The notes: a model not told the origin generated them from the sequence alone. A stretch of DNA of 64,000 bases from Chitinophaga pinensis (GCA_945878115.1 CAMDVD010000012.1:1-64000); one strand, 5' to 3'; positions 8,520 through 18,261 are shown, counted from the stretch's first letter. Program-made: numbers and translations.

Positions 8520-9809
8520 ATGTATAATCAACTTTTGAATAAAGAAAATAAATTAGCCGTTATTGGACTTGGTTATGTTGGGTTACCTATTGCCTTAGAA
8601 TTCTCTAAAACACTCTCTGTTATTGGCTTTGATATTCATGCAAAACGCGTGGAAATGATGAAGAATAGAATTGACCCGAGCAATGAATTAGAGCCAGAGG
8701 CATTTGATGGATGTGATATTGAATTTACAGATTCATTGGAAAAGTTAAAGGAAGCCCATTTTTATGTGGTAGCTGTTCCTACACCTGTAGATAAGCATAA
8801 TGTACCAGATTTGAAGCCCGTTTTAAAGGCTTCAGAAACCATTGGAAAGGTGATAAAAAAAGGGGATTATGTAGTTTTTGAATCGACGGTTTACCCAGGT
8901 TGTACAGAAGAAGATTGCTTGCCGGTGATTGAAAAAATTTCTGGTTTAAAAGCAATTACAGATTTTAAAATTGGTTACTCACCAGAAAGAATCAATCCAG
9001 GAGATAAGGAACATACTTTGCAAAATGTAATTAAAGTGGTTTCAGGTTGCGACGCTGAATCTTTGGATGACATTGCAAAGACATATGAATTAGTGGTGAA
9101 AGCTGGTGTTCATCGTGCCTCTAGCATCAAAGTAGCAGAAGCTGCTAAAATTATTGAAAACACACAACGCGATTTGAATATTGCCTTGATGAATGAATTG
9201 TCTATTATTTTTAATAAGCTTGGTATTAATACTTATGAAGTTTTAGAAGCAGCAGGTACCAAATGGAATTTTTTAAAATTTTTTCCAGGCTTAGTTGGTG
9301 GACATTGCATTGGAGTTGACCCATATTATTTGACGTATAAATCAGAACAGCTTGGTTATAAATCTAGAGTCATTTTATCTGGTAGAATTATCAATGATGA
9401 AATGGCTGGTTATGTGGCAAAGAAAACAATACAAGCCATTATTAAGTCCGGAAATGATATTTCAAAATCCAAGGTATTGGTTATGGGAACTACATTTAAG
9501 GAAAATGTTTCTGATATTCGAAATTCCAAAGTTGCAGATTTGATTCATGAATTAAAAGGCTATAGTGTTCAAGTAGAAGTTGTAGACCCACTTGCAGACA
9601 ATACAGAATTAGAGCATGAATATGGATATTCTTTGGTAACAGAGTTAGGTACGAATTATAGTGCCATCATCTTAGCAGTAAATCACCGCGAGTATAGCAA
9701 TTTGGATATGAACTTTTTTCAACAAATCTCTAACCCAGATACCTTGATTGTAGATTTGAAAGGAACTTACCGAAATAAATTACAAGGCATGAAATATTGG
9801 AGTCTGTAA
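8520..9809 (+). CDS. UDP-N-acetyl sugar 6-dehydrogenase (TviB/WbpA-like)
   Basis: This NAD-dependent enzyme oxidises C6 of a UDP-N-acetylhexosamine to a uronic acid, a precursor for capsule or O-antigen. The Rossmann loop AVIGLGYVGLP lies at about 13-23, FESTVYPGCTEE at about 120-131, and the catalytic cysteine is C263 in VGGHCIGVDP. The C-terminal UDP-binding domain has the expected GTTFKENVSDIRNSK. The closest recognisable wording is that of TviB/WbpA/WbpO-type enzymes rather than UDP-glucose dehydrogenase. The start is taken at ATG 8520; the reading frame extends upstream to a TTG at 8484, but a promoter box lies there. Confidence 0.92.
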   Translation: MYNQLLNKENKLAVIGLGYVGLPIALEFSKTLSVIGFDIHAKRVEMMKNRIDPSNELEPEAFDGCDIEFTDSLEKLKEAHFYVVAVPTPVDKHNVPDLKPVLKASETIGKVIKKGDYVVFESTVYPGCTEEDCLPVIEKISGLKAITDFKIGYSPERINPGDKEHTLQNVIKVVSGCDAESLDDIAKTYELVVKAGVHRASSIKVAEAAKIIENTQRDLNIALMNELSIIFNKLGINTYEVLEAAGTKWNFLKFFPGLVGGHCIGVDPYYLTYKSEQLGYKSRVILSGRIINDEMAGYVAKKTIQAIIKSGNDISKSKVLVMGTTFKENVSDIRNSKVADLIHELKGYSVQVEVVDPLADNTELEHEYGYSLVTELGTNYSAIILAVNHREYSNLDMNFFQQISNPDTLIVDLKGTYRNKLQGMKYWSL

Positions 9810-9812
9810 ATT

Positions 9813-9877
9813 TAATTGTAAATGGATAATGCATAATTGTAAATGGAAGTTTCATTCCTCATTAAGCATTTACAATT
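9813..9877 (+). repeat. Inverted/direct AATTGTAAATG repeats between convergent genes
   Basis: AATTGTAAATG occurs at 9814-9824 and 9835-9845, and its exact reverse complement CATTTACAATT at 9867-9877. Either left copy can form an 11-bp stem with the right one. The spacer separates two convergent genes, so the structure may end transcription from both sides. The same words recur at 39146-39200 and 40419-40480. Confidence 0.6.
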
Positions 9878-9882
9878 TAGCA

Positions 9883-11001
9883 TTAATTATTAATCATTAG
9901 TTTCTGTGTCAATACAGAATTTCCAATTTTGCAGGTTACAGCATAATTACCTGATGCTAATGCGCTAATTGGAAGCATTTCGTTATGTTGGCCAGCTTTC
10001 ATATTTGCGAAATGAAACTCTCCAATTTGTTTGCCTAACATATTTGTAATAAAAATAGACACATCGGAAGAAGTTTGTAATTCGAAATGTACAGAACAAT
10101 TATTTTTGGTTGGATTTGGATAAATGACCAAAGATGAATTATACATTGGATCAGCATTGATACCTACTGTACCTTGTCCCCAAAAAGTTGTTGTTGTTGG
10201 CGTGAAATTTCCGGCTACCTCATTTCCATTAACTTGTAATACAGGAACTTTTTTTGCACTACCAAGCCATTTATATTCTATTGGATTGGAAGGGAAACCA
10301 ATAGGAAAAAGAGAGGTGATAAGTGAATCCACGCGCTTAATATTTGAAACCACACGCAGCACACTAAATGAACCAGCAGGGGTATCCATAGTTCCCCAAG
10401 CATCCACTACGTTTACTCTCTTTTGATTTCGTTTTACTTGTACAGTTCCTATTGGCGCAGGTAAAGGCAATGAAATATCAAAGGCAGATATAGAACTATC
10501 TGTATTGCCAAATGCAATCGGAAAACGATAAATAACATCTGCAGATGAGTATACTGCTGGTAATGGAACCCCAGTTGTACTTGGTGGTATGGTTATATTA
10601 CCGCCAAATCCTTTTATTTCTAATCGAGAATCGGAGGCAGCATAATTATAATATTCAAATGCATCCGTAAGTCCGCCACCTACAATAGAACCTCCATTTA
10701 ATAAAGGTTGTGCATAATCGCAAGAAAGAAATGCGAGTTGAAAAATAAGTGGTGTAGAATTCATAGGTACAAAGCTTTGAAAAGCAGTTGTTCCAGTTAA
10801 TGCGGTTTCACTCCATGTTTGGTTAGCACCATTATTATTTTGTGCATTGGTTGAAGCACCAGCAACTACATTGGTATACAAAACACTGTCTGGCAAAGGG
10901 CTTGAGGAAGTTGGTCTTGGAAAGTCAGCTCGTGTAAGTGTAATTTGGGCTTGCATTAAAAACGGCAATACAAGTAATGAAATCGTAAAAAGTTTTTTCA
11001 T
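9883..11001 (-). CDS. Secreted protein with T9SS C-terminal sorting domain
   Basis: A 372-residue exported protein starting MKKLFTISLLVLPFLMQAQ, a clear signal peptide. The ATG at 11001 is preferred over an upstream in-frame start that would bury the signal peptide. The central part is serine/threonine-rich beta structure with no recognised catalytic motif. The C-terminus (YPNPTKNNCSVHF ... MLGKQIGE ... LASGNYAVTCKIGNSVLTQKLMINN) is a type A T9SS sorting domain. A near-consensus TATATTTA box lies about 20 nt upstream. The gene is convergent with the UDP-sugar dehydrogenase gene. Confidence 0.85.
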   Translation of the reverse strand: MKKLFTISLLVLPFLMQAQITLTRADFPRPTSSSPLPDSVLYTNVVAGASTNAQNNNGANQTWSETALTGTTAFQSFVPMNSTPLIFQLAFLSCDYAQPLLNGGSIVGGGLTDAFEYYNYAASDSRLEIKGFGGNITIPPSTTGVPLPAVYSSADVIYRFPIAFGNTDSSISAFDISLPLPAPIGTVQVKRNQKRVNVVDAWGTMDTPAGSFSVLRVVSNIKRVDSLITSLFPIGFPSNPIEYKWLGSAKKVPVLQVNGNEVAGNFTPTTTTFWGQGTVGINADPMYNSSLVIYPNPTKNNCSVHFELQTSSDVSIFITNMLGKQIGEFHFANMKAGQHNEMLPISALASGNYAVTCKIGNSVLTQKLMINN

Positions 11002-11209
11002 GAATTTTATTTTAAAAAGTAAATATACATTTAGTTTGTAAAAAATGGGTTTTATTCTGATGCTACAAACCACCTAAACACATTTTTTATATACAATAAT
11101 GGGGACAGTTTGAACTGCAACCATCCTCGATTTTTTGGTCAATTTTTATATAGAAAATAGGAAACGAAAAAGCTGCTAAGAAAAGACTTGAATATTTTTT
11201 TAAATTAAT

Positions 11210-11240
11210 TTTGGTTCTTAGACATAAACGTATACATTTG
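11210..11240 (+). promoter_or_regulatory. Full Bacteroidota promoter before rpsU
   Basis: TTTG at 11210-11213 and TACATTTG at 11233-11240 are separated by 19 bases, the published Bacteroidota -33/-7 arrangement. The rpsU ATG is 24 nt downstream. Confidence 0.75.
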
Positions 11241-11264
11241 CGTCCCAAAACTGTAAAACTATAT

Positions 11265-11468
11265 ATGTTAATCATTGATTCAAAAGATTGCGAAAGCATA
11301 GACAAAGCCTTAAAAAAGTATAAAAAGAAATTTGAAAAGGCACATATCTTAATTCAACTAAGAGATCGCCAATCTTATACTAAAAAATCTGTTCGAAACA
11401 GAATGCAAGTATTAAAAGCAGTTTATAAGCAACAAATCCAAGCTGGGATTATTGAACCAGCAAGATAG
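11265..11468 (+). CDS. rpsU: 30S ribosomal protein S21 (bS21)
   Basis: A small basic protein of 67 residues starting MLIIDSKDCESIDKALKKYK. The middle has the S21 pattern RDRQSYTKKSVRNR. bS21 sits on the small-subunit platform near the 3' end of 16S rRNA. The frame is open upstream to a TTG at 11211, but that extension crosses the promoter at 11210-11240, so the ATG at 11265 is the start. xerC follows 27 bases later, the usual rpsU-xerC pairing in Bacteroidota. Confidence 0.93.
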   Translation: MLIIDSKDCESIDKALKKYKKKFEKAHILIQLRDRQSYTKKSVRNRMQVLKAVYKQQIQAGIIEPAR

Positions 11469-11495
11469 GTTGTATATTTACCTATTTAGCTGAAG

Positions 11496-12380
11496 ATGAA
11501 ATACATTTCAGAATTTATAGGATATATTCAAAACGAAAAACGATATTCTAAACATACTGTTCAAGCTTACGAAAGTGATCTTGAACAGTTTTTTTTGTTT
11601 ATTCAATCCGAATACAACACGGATGAATTAGATAAACTAACGCATAGCCAAATTCGAAGTTGGCTTGCTGACATTAGACAAAAAGATATTCAGCCGAAAT
11701 CGATTAATCGTAAAATTTCTACACTTAAATCCTTCTACCGTTTTGCATTGAAGAAACAATATGTCGCTTCTTCGCCAATGTCAAAAATAACTTCTCCAAA
11801 GAATGCGAAAAGGCTGCCTGTATTTGTCAGTGAAACCCAAATGGATACTCTTGTTCGTCATGTAGATTTTACGGATGATTTTACTGGAAAGACAGAACGA
11901 TTAATCTTAGAATTACTTTACCAAACTGGTATGCGAAGAGCTGAACTGCTTGGGTTGGAGGTTCCAAAAATAGATTTCGCCAATAGGACAGTGAAAGTAA
12001 TTGGAAAAGGGAATAAAGAAAGAATTATTCCGATAGCACAGGAATTGGTTTTACAAATCAAAGAATATATTAAAGAGCGGAGTGAACATCTTCAAGATGA
12101 GCATAATATATTATTAATTTTGAATTCTGGTGCACCTTTATATCCAAAGTTTATACATCGTGTAGTTACGAAGTATATTGGTTTGGTTAGCACGAATGAG
12201 AAAAAGAGTCCGCACGTATTGCGACATACCTTTGCCACCCATCTGTTGAATCAAGGTGCGGATTTAAATGCAGTTAAAGAATTATTAGGGCATGCAAGTT
12301 TAGCCGCAACACAAATTTATACCCATAATACCATTGAGAAATTAAAAGAAGTGCATCGAAAAGCACATCCCAAAGCTTAG
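11496..12380 (+). CDS. xerC: Tyrosine recombinase XerC/XerD-like
   Basis: A 294-residue site-specific recombinase that resolves chromosome dimers at dif. The N-terminal SAM-like core-binding domain covers about 1-90 and the catalytic domain 105-294. All active-site residues are visible: R147 (TGMRRAEL), K171 (KGNKERIIPI), H240 and R243 (HVLRH), H266 (LLGHASL) and nucleophile Y275 (TQIYTH). It is probably cotranscribed with rpsU. XerC versus XerD cannot be settled by reading; the rpsU linkage favours the name xerC in this phylum. Confidence 0.92.
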   Translation: MKYISEFIGYIQNEKRYSKHTVQAYESDLEQFFLFIQSEYNTDELDKLTHSQIRSWLADIRQKDIQPKSINRKISTLKSFYRFALKKQYVASSPMSKITSPKNAKRLPVFVSETQMDTLVRHVDFTDDFTGKTERLILELLYQTGMRRAELLGLEVPKIDFANRTVKVIGKGNKERIIPIAQELVLQIKEYIKERSEHLQDEHNILLILNSGAPLYPKFIHRVVTKYIGLVSTNEKKSPHVLRHTFATHLLNQGADLNAVKELLGHASLAATQIYTHNTIEKLKEVHRKAHPKA

Positions 12381-12456
12381 ATAAATAAGTCTACAATAAT
12401 TTTTAGCCACACATCCAAATTACTTTATTCTCTTCTAATCGCTAAATAAATAAGAG

Positions 12457-12464
12457 TATATTTG
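12457..12464 (+). promoter_or_regulatory. Bacteroidota -7 box before the MBL-fold hydrolase
   Basis: TATATTTG, 6 nt before the ATG at 12471. An in-frame TTG at 12462 lies inside this box and is therefore an unlikely start. Confidence 0.65.
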
Positions 12465-12470
12465 TCACTC

Positions 12471-13235
12471 ATGAAAGTTACTTTTTTAGGCACGGGTACT
12501 TCGCAAGGTGTTCCAATTATTGGATGTCAATGTGCGATTTGTCTATCTTCTGATGCCAAAGATAAACGCTTACGAACTTCCATATTGATTGAATCTGAAA
12601 ACACAACAGTAGTCATAGATAGTGGTCCGGATTTTAGACAACAATTACTGAGAGCAGATGTTAGAAAGCTGGATGGTTTAGTGTTTACCCATTCGCATAA
12701 AGACCATTTAGCGGGGATGGACGATATCAGGGCGTTCAATTATTTACAACAAAAACCTGTGGATATTTATGCCAGTACATTCACCCAGACGATCATAAAA
12801 AGTGAATTCCCGTATATTTTTTCAGGCAATAATTATCCTGGTATTCCAGAAATAAATATGCACACTATTTCTAAAAATGAAATCTTTCAAATTGGAGATA
12901 TTATATTAAGTCCAATTGAAGTAATGCATTATCAAATGCCGGTTCTCGGGTTTAGAATCAATGATTTTACCTATATCACCGATGCTAATTTTATTGACGA
13001 TACAGAAGTAAAAAAAATAGAAGGGTCTACCTGCTTGGTACTGAACGCACTAAGAAAAGAGACGCACATTTCTCATTTTACTTTGGAAGAAGCAATTACT
13101 GTTTCACAAAAAATAAAACCCCAACAAACTTATTTTACGCATATTAGCCACCAACTTGGGTTTCATGAACATGTAGAAGAAGAATTGCCTGAAGGAATTA
13201 ATTTAGCGTACGATATGCTTTCAATAGAAATATAA
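12471..13235 (+). CDS. MBL-fold metallo-hydrolase (PhnP/lipoate-protein-ligase-B-linked type)
   Basis: A 254-residue metallo-beta-lactamase-fold enzyme. It begins MKVTFLGTGTSQGVP. A short cysteine cluster follows (C19, C21, C24), then VIDSGPDFRQQ, the metal motif HSHKDH (H74, H76, D78, H79) and TDANFI further on, plus THISH near the end. The wording is that of the PhnP-like/cyclic-phosphodiesterase group. The natural substrate is unknown. The mRNA is probably leaderless. The alanine dehydrogenase gene follows after 32 bases. Confidence 0.88.
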   Translation: MKVTFLGTGTSQGVPIIGCQCAICLSSDAKDKRLRTSILIESENTTVVIDSGPDFRQQLLRADVRKLDGLVFTHSHKDHLAGMDDIRAFNYLQQKPVDIYASTFTQTIIKSEFPYIFSGNNYPGIPEINMHTISKNEIFQIGDIILSPIEVMHYQMPVLGFRINDFTYITDANFIDDTEVKKIEGSTCLVLNALRKETHISHFTLEEAITVSQKIKPQQTYFTHISHQLGFHEHVEEELPEGINLAYDMLSIEI

Positions 13236-13267
13236 TTTTTATATTTTCACACCCTAAACTGTAAGTT

Positions 13268-14488
13268 ATGGATTCCAAACATAAACCAAATATCAATGTA
13301 TCGTATTCATACAATCCATTGGAGGAAACCTTAGCCTATTCCTTACAAAAGAAATCGGTATTTATTGGCATCCCAAAAGAGAATTCATTTCAAGAAAATA
13401 GAATTTCATTGACACCACAAGCTGTGGCTGTATTGGTAAATAATGGCAATCGGGTAGTGGTGGAATCTAATGCAGGTATTGCTTCTTCTTTTCTGGATAA
13501 TGAATATTCCGAAGCTGGCGCACAAATAGTACATAGTAAGTTGGAAGTTTTTAAGGCAGATTTAATTTTAAAAACTGCGCCTATTTCAACAGAAGAATTG
13601 GAATTATTACAGAAAGATCAAATTATATTTTCTCCGATTCATTTACCTTCATTGAGCAAAGAGCATTTATTGACTTACTTAGAAAAGCAAATAATCGGCA
13701 TTGCTTTGGGTAATATTAAAGATGAAGCAGGCAATTATCCCATTATACGCTCCATGAGCCAAATTGCAGGCATTTACGCCATGCAAATTGCATCCAAATA
13801 TTTAAGTAATAACCATCAAGGAAAAGGCATATTGATGGGTGGTATCGCTGGTGTGCCTCCCGCCAATGTGGTGATTATTGGCGCAGGAATGGTAGGTGAA
13901 TATGCAGCACGAACTGCTTTGGGCTGTGGTGCGCAAGTCAAAATATTTGATAATAATATTTACCGTTTAATTCGTTTACAAAGAAGTTTAGGTCAAGGCG
14001 TTTTTACATCTGTATTAGATCCTATCCAATTAGTTAAAGCACTAGCTGATGCTGACGTTGCTATCGGTGCATTAAAACCAAATAAAGGGGTAGTGCCCAT
14101 GGTTGTTACAGAAAGTATGGTCGAAAAAATGAAAGCTGGTGCAGTCATCATCGATATCAGTATAGATAATGGCGGTTGCTTTGAAACATCTTCCATCACT
14201 TCACATGAAGATCCCATTTTTTTGAAACATGATGTTATTCATTATTGTGTTCCCAATATGGCATCTGGTGTTTCGCATACTGCTTCTACAGCCATTAGTA
14301 ATATTTTGATGCCTTTGATTCTTTCATGCTCAGAATCTGTGGGTGGTTCAGGTAATTTTATCCAACATAAACCAGGATTAGTAGAAGCAACTTATGCTTT
14401 CAAAGGGAAATTGACCAGTAGAATTTTGTCTCAAAAATTTGACATAAAATTTACAGACTTAAAATTAATTTTAGCCTCAAATTTATAA
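13268..14488 (+). CDS. ald: Alanine dehydrogenase
   Basis: An NAD-dependent enzyme of the alanine dehydrogenase/PNT-alpha family that interconverts alanine and pyruvate plus ammonia. It has 406 residues. GIPKENSFQENRISLTP (about 34-50) is the N-terminal signature, GVPPANVVIIGAGMVGEYAA (about 194-213) the nucleotide-binding loop, and DISIDNGGCFETS, HYCVPNMASGVSHTAS the C-terminal substrate-site region. It is slightly longer at the N-terminus than the usual 370-residue enzyme, as in many Bacteroidota homologues. A TerB-like gene follows after 6 bases. Confidence 0.92.
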   Translation: MDSKHKPNINVSYSYNPLEETLAYSLQKKSVFIGIPKENSFQENRISLTPQAVAVLVNNGNRVVVESNAGIASSFLDNEYSEAGAQIVHSKLEVFKADLILKTAPISTEELELLQKDQIIFSPIHLPSLSKEHLLTYLEKQIIGIALGNIKDEAGNYPIIRSMSQIAGIYAMQIASKYLSNNHQGKGILMGGIAGVPPANVVIIGAGMVGEYAARTALGCGAQVKIFDNNIYRLIRLQRSLGQGVFTSVLDPIQLVKALADADVAIGALKPNKGVVPMVVTESMVEKMKAGAVIIDISIDNGGCFETSSITSHEDPIFLKHDVIHYCVPNMASGVSHTASTAISNILMPLILSCSESVGGSGNFIQHKPGLVEATYAFKGKLTSRILSQKFDIKFTDLKLILASNL

Positions 14489-14494
14489 AGCATC

Positions 14495-14857
14495 ATGCCG
14501 AATCACAGAAAAAATAAAACAATGGCTGGCTATCATATTCTCATGATACTTTCTGCAGTTGATTTTAGATTCCATATTGAGGAAGAAAAAATAATCCGAG
14601 AATTTTTGTTTCAAGAATTTCCATTTAGAATTAATTTAGATAATGAAATTGCACATATTAGCAATTTAAGGCACGACGAATGGATGCCACATTTTCAAAA
14701 ATGTATTGATGATTTTCATGATGATGCAACTGAAGAAGAAAGAAATAGTTTGCTCAAATTTGCGTTATATCTCGCTAAAGCAGATAAGGTAATTACCAAT
14801 GAAGAAAATGAATATTTACAATTATTATTTAATTCATTCGATGTAGAAAGAGAATAA
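14495..14857 (+). CDS. TerB-like domain protein
   Basis: A 120-residue all-helical acidic protein. YHILMILSAVDFRFHIEEEKIIREFL and FALYLAKADKVITNEENEYLQLLF look like the paired helices of the TerB fold, with acidic metal-binding-like positions (D28, E35 region; D and E in KADKVITNEE). TerB proteins are linked to tellurite or phage stress, but single-domain versions in Bacteroidota have no known role. It is probably cotranscribed with ald. The in-frame ATG at 14522 is a possible alternative start. Confidence 0.7.
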   Translation: MPNHRKNKTMAGYHILMILSAVDFRFHIEEEKIIREFLFQEFPFRINLDNEIAHISNLRHDEWMPHFQKCIDDFHDDATEEERNSLLKFALYLAKADKVITNEENEYLQLLFNSFDVERE

Positions 14858-14878
14858 TAGCGGTCAATAGTATTGCAA

Positions 14879-15835
14879 CTACAAAATTCTTTTCATCACA
14901 TTATAAATGATATGTGGCTTGCCCAAAGTGTAAAAGTGAACAACTGGCGCACCCGAATCGATTAAATCTTTCGTTTGTTGATATAGCCATTCCTCACCTA
15001 CTTTTTCACTATCTTTATCGTTATTACATTTCATCATTTCAATTGCTAAATCATTCGGAATATCTACATGAAACAAAGATGGAATACCTGATAATTGTTT
15101 TTTAGAAGTGATAGGTTTCAATCCTGGTATGATTGGCACGTCCACATTTTCTTCTCTACATTTTTTGACGAATGCATGATATTTTGAATTGTCGAAAAAC
15201 ATTTGTGTTGTGATATAATCTGCTCCAGCTTCAATCTTATTTTTTAAATACATCATATCCAAATCCGGATTGGGGCTTTCATAATGCTTTTCTGGATAAC
15301 CAGCCACACCAATACAAAAGTCTGTTTTGACACCATCCGCAATTTCTTCTTCTACATATTGCCCTCTATTTAATTTTTCAATTTGCTTGACTAAATCAAT
15401 AGCATAATGATGACCATGAGGATCGGGCTGAAAATATTTTTCATTTTTTGGTGGGTCGCCACGAAGTGCTAATACATTATCTATTCCTAAAAAATTTAAA
15501 TCAATCAATGCATTTTCTGTTTCATCCATAGAGAAACCACCGCAAATCAAATGAGGCACTGCATCCACTTTATAGTGATTCATAATAGCCGCACAAATGC
15601 CCACGGTACCTGGTCGTTTGCGAATATCTATACGATCAAAAGTACCATTCGCTTTACGTTTAAATATTTGTTCAGAACGGTGATACGTTACATTAATAAA
15701 AGAAGGATTAAATTCCATTAATGGGTCTAATACACCAAATAATGATTCTATACTTTTCCCTTTTACTGGTGGAAGTACTTCAAATGAAAAAAGAGTCTTG
15801 CCTTTTGCTTGTTGAATATGTTCTGTTACCTTCAT
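14879..15835 (-). CDS. metF: Methylenetetrahydrofolate reductase
   Basis: A flavoprotein that reduces methylene-THF to methyl-THF for methionine synthesis. It is 318 residues long, a full MetF barrel. FSFEVLPPVKG (about 16-26), FINVTYHRSEQ, LALRGDPPKNE (about 141-151), GADYITTQMFFDNSKY (about 210-225) and VPIIPGLKPITSKKQL are MetF hallmarks. It stands alone, convergent with the TerB-like gene. Confidence 0.96.
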   Translation of the reverse strand: MKVTEHIQQAKGKTLFSFEVLPPVKGKSIESLFGVLDPLMEFNPSFINVTYHRSEQIFKRKANGTFDRIDIRKRPGTVGICAAIMNHYKVDAVPHLICGGFSMDETENALIDLNFLGIDNVLALRGDPPKNEKYFQPDPHGHHYAIDLVKQIEKLNRGQYVEEEIADGVKTDFCIGVAGYPEKHYESPNPDLDMMYLKNKIEAGADYITTQMFFDNSKYHAFVKKCREENVDVPIIPGLKPITSKKQLSGIPSLFHVDIPNDLAIEMMKCNNDKDSEKVGEEWLYQQTKDLIDSGAPVVHFYTLGKPHIIYNVMKRIL

Positions 15836-15894
15836 TTGTTTGTTTTTGCAGAATGAACGAATGCCTTATGCATACTGAAAATCAATATTAATAA

Positions 15895-18261
15895 TTAAAA
15901 TTTGAAATTATAAGTTACACTTGGCAATATTGGAAATATAGAGACTTGTTTTACTTTTAATTTCACGCCGTTGGTGGAAGAAACACCACCTTGTAAATCA
16001 ATATACACTAAGTAAGGATTTTTTCTATTGTACACATTGTAAATGGAAAATACCCAACTTCCTTTTCGTCTTTTGGTACTATTTGGTTTTGGTGTATAAG
16101 TTGCGCCTAAGTCAAGACGATGATAGGGTGGTAGTGAATAATTATTTATTTCATCGATGTCTTGATACAGCTCACCATTGATAATATATAAGCTAGAAGG
16201 TAAGGTTACTCTATTGCCAGAACCAAATACCCACACGCCCGATAAGGTCCATTTTTTATTGACTTCATACGTAGAAGTTAGAGATATATTATGGCGTTGA
16301 TCATATTTAGATAAATATCGATTGCCTAAATTCAATTGCTTGAAATCACGATAAGTCCATGATAAGGTATAGCCCAACCAACCTGTCCATTTGCCTTTTG
16401 TTTTATTGATAAAAAATTCTGCGCCATAAGCATAACCTCTTCCAAATACAAAATCATAATCCACATCGCGTAAAGAAGAAGGCGTATATCCTTCTCTATA
16501 TTCAACTAAATTTTGCATATTCTTGTAGTATACTTCGACGGAAGTTTCTACTTTATTGCTTAAGAAATTTTTAAAATAGCCCAGACTGTATTGCCATGCC
16601 ATTTGTGGCTTTACAAAATAAGTACTTGGACTCCAAATATCTGTAGGAAGCGTAGAGCCGTTATTTGTCACTAGATGCAAATATTGATACGTTTTAGAAA
16701 TACTGCCCTTGATAGAAGACAAGTCATTGATGGTATATCGAATATTAAATCTTGGTTCCCAACCTCCATAAGATGCAGCAATTGCACCAGAGCCATAGAC
16801 GGTACTGTCCGCTTTATTATTATTGCTGTCAAAAGTATATCTCGAATAAGGTCCAGTTTGTAAAAATCGAGAATAACGTATACCAGCATTTATTTTGATT
16901 CGACTCCCTAAATCAAATTCATCTAATAAATAAACACCGAGTTCATGTGCGTATTTTTTAAAGGATTGATCTGGACTAAATTCAACACCAGCAGTTTCGC
17001 CAGAAACTGTGCTTGGAGTAAAAGTGTGATAAGTATAAATGCCACCAACCTTAAAGTTGTGGTTGAATTTACTAAAATAATCCATATCAAATTTTCCACT
17101 CCAGTCTTTTATCCCAGAATAGAACTTTACTTTGAAATCATTCTGATTCGCATTGAAGGTAAAATTATAATCATTGTACAGTAAGGTTGTGTTCATGAAA
17201 AGTTTATTTGTAAACTCATGATTCCAACGAAGTGTTGCTGTTCTATTTCCCCAAGGTACATTTACACTAAATGTCCTTTCTTTATTTTTGAAAGAGAATA
17301 CATCTTTACCAAAATAAGTACTTAAATAAAGTCTGTCTTTGCTACGAATAATATAATTCATCTTGGCGTTCACATCATAGAAATAATAACCCGAACCATT
17401 CAATTTTCCTTTACTATCAAAGGCCTTTGCCAATGCATCGATATAGGTACGACGGGCACTGATCATGAAGGAAGCTTTGTCTTTCACAATAGGTCCTTGA
17501 ATGGAAAGCCTTGAAGCAATTAAACCAATACCACCATCCAATTGATATTTTTTATTGTTGCCTTCTTTCATACTAACATCTACAACAGAGGATAATCTAC
17601 CACCATAATTAGCAGGAGCACCACCTTTTATTAAAGTAACGTTTTTAATTGCATCTCCGTTAAAAACAGAAAAGAAACCAAATAAATGACCGGTATTATA
17701 TACCACAGCATCATCCAATAAAATTAAATTCTGATCTGGTCCTCCACCACGTACATAAAATCCGCTTTGTCCTTCACCAGCTGAACTCACACCTGGTAAC
17801 AATTGTAAGGTTTTGAGTACATCTACTTCTCCCATCAACACAGGAAGTTTTTTGATATTTTCCATCGATAATTGATGAACCCCCATTTCCGTACTTTTTA
17901 CGTTTTCGTCTTTTCTTCTATCCTTAATGACAATCTCTTTCGACAAAATACTTTTAAGCAGTAGGTCGACATCTAATTTTTTATCTTCCAATAAATCTAC
18001 TGTGATCAACTGCATTTCATAACCCAAATAAGAAATTTTCAAAGTATACTTTCCTTTTGGCATGGTCAAAGAATAAAAACCATAACTATTCGCATTCACA
18101 CCTCGCTTTAATTCAACAATACCAATGGTTGCAGAAGGTAAATTTTCGCCACTATTCGCGTCTCGAATATGACCACTGATGGTTATTTTGTCATTTTGAG
18201 AAAAGCCGGAAATGGAAATAAAAAATAGAAATAAGAAGAAAGGGATAAAATGAATTTTCAT
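15895..18261 (-). CDS. TonB-dependent receptor with carboxypeptidase-like regulatory domain
   Basis: A 788-residue outer membrane transporter. The signal peptide (1-21) ends GFSQ. A carboxypeptidase-regulatory-like beta-sandwich (about 28-105) opens with ISGHIRDANSGENLPSATIGI, typical of Bacteroidota receptors. The plug domain (about 120-235) contains VLKTLQLLPGVSSAGEGQSGFYVRGG and VVDVSMKEGNN. The 22-strand barrel follows and ends in a C-terminal aromatic (YNFKF). There is no SusD partner nearby, so it is not a classical Sus pair, and the ligand is unknown. It would be energised by a TonB complex such as the one at 31.8-34.9 kb. Confidence 0.92.
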   Translation of the reverse strand: MKIHFIPFFLFLFFISISGFSQNDKITISGHIRDANSGENLPSATIGIVELKRGVNANSYGFYSLTMPKGKYTLKISYLGYEMQLITVDLLEDKKLDVDLLLKSILSKEIVIKDRRKDENVKSTEMGVHQLSMENIKKLPVLMGEVDVLKTLQLLPGVSSAGEGQSGFYVRGGGPDQNLILLDDAVVYNTGHLFGFFSVFNGDAIKNVTLIKGGAPANYGGRLSSVVDVSMKEGNNKKYQLDGGIGLIASRLSIQGPIVKDKASFMISARRTYIDALAKAFDSKGKLNGSGYYFYDVNAKMNYIIRSKDRLYLSTYFGKDVFSFKNKERTFSVNVPWGNRTATLRWNHEFTNKLFMNTTLLYNDYNFTFNANQNDFKVKFYSGIKDWSGKFDMDYFSKFNHNFKVGGIYTYHTFTPSTVSGETAGVEFSPDQSFKKYAHELGVYLLDEFDLGSRIKINAGIRYSRFLQTGPYSRYTFDSNNNKADSTVYGSGAIAASYGGWEPRFNIRYTINDLSSIKGSISKTYQYLHLVTNNGSTLPTDIWSPSTYFVKPQMAWQYSLGYFKNFLSNKVETSVEVYYKNMQNLVEYREGYTPSSLRDVDYDFVFGRGYAYGAEFFINKTKGKWTGWLGYTLSWTYRDFKQLNLGNRYLSKYDQRHNISLTSTYEVNKKWTLSGVWVFGSGNRVTLPSSLYIINGELYQDIDEINNYSLPPYHRLDLGATYTPKPNSTKRRKGSWVFSIYNVYNRKNPYLVYIDLQGGVSSTNGVKLKVKQVSIFPILPSVTYNFKF

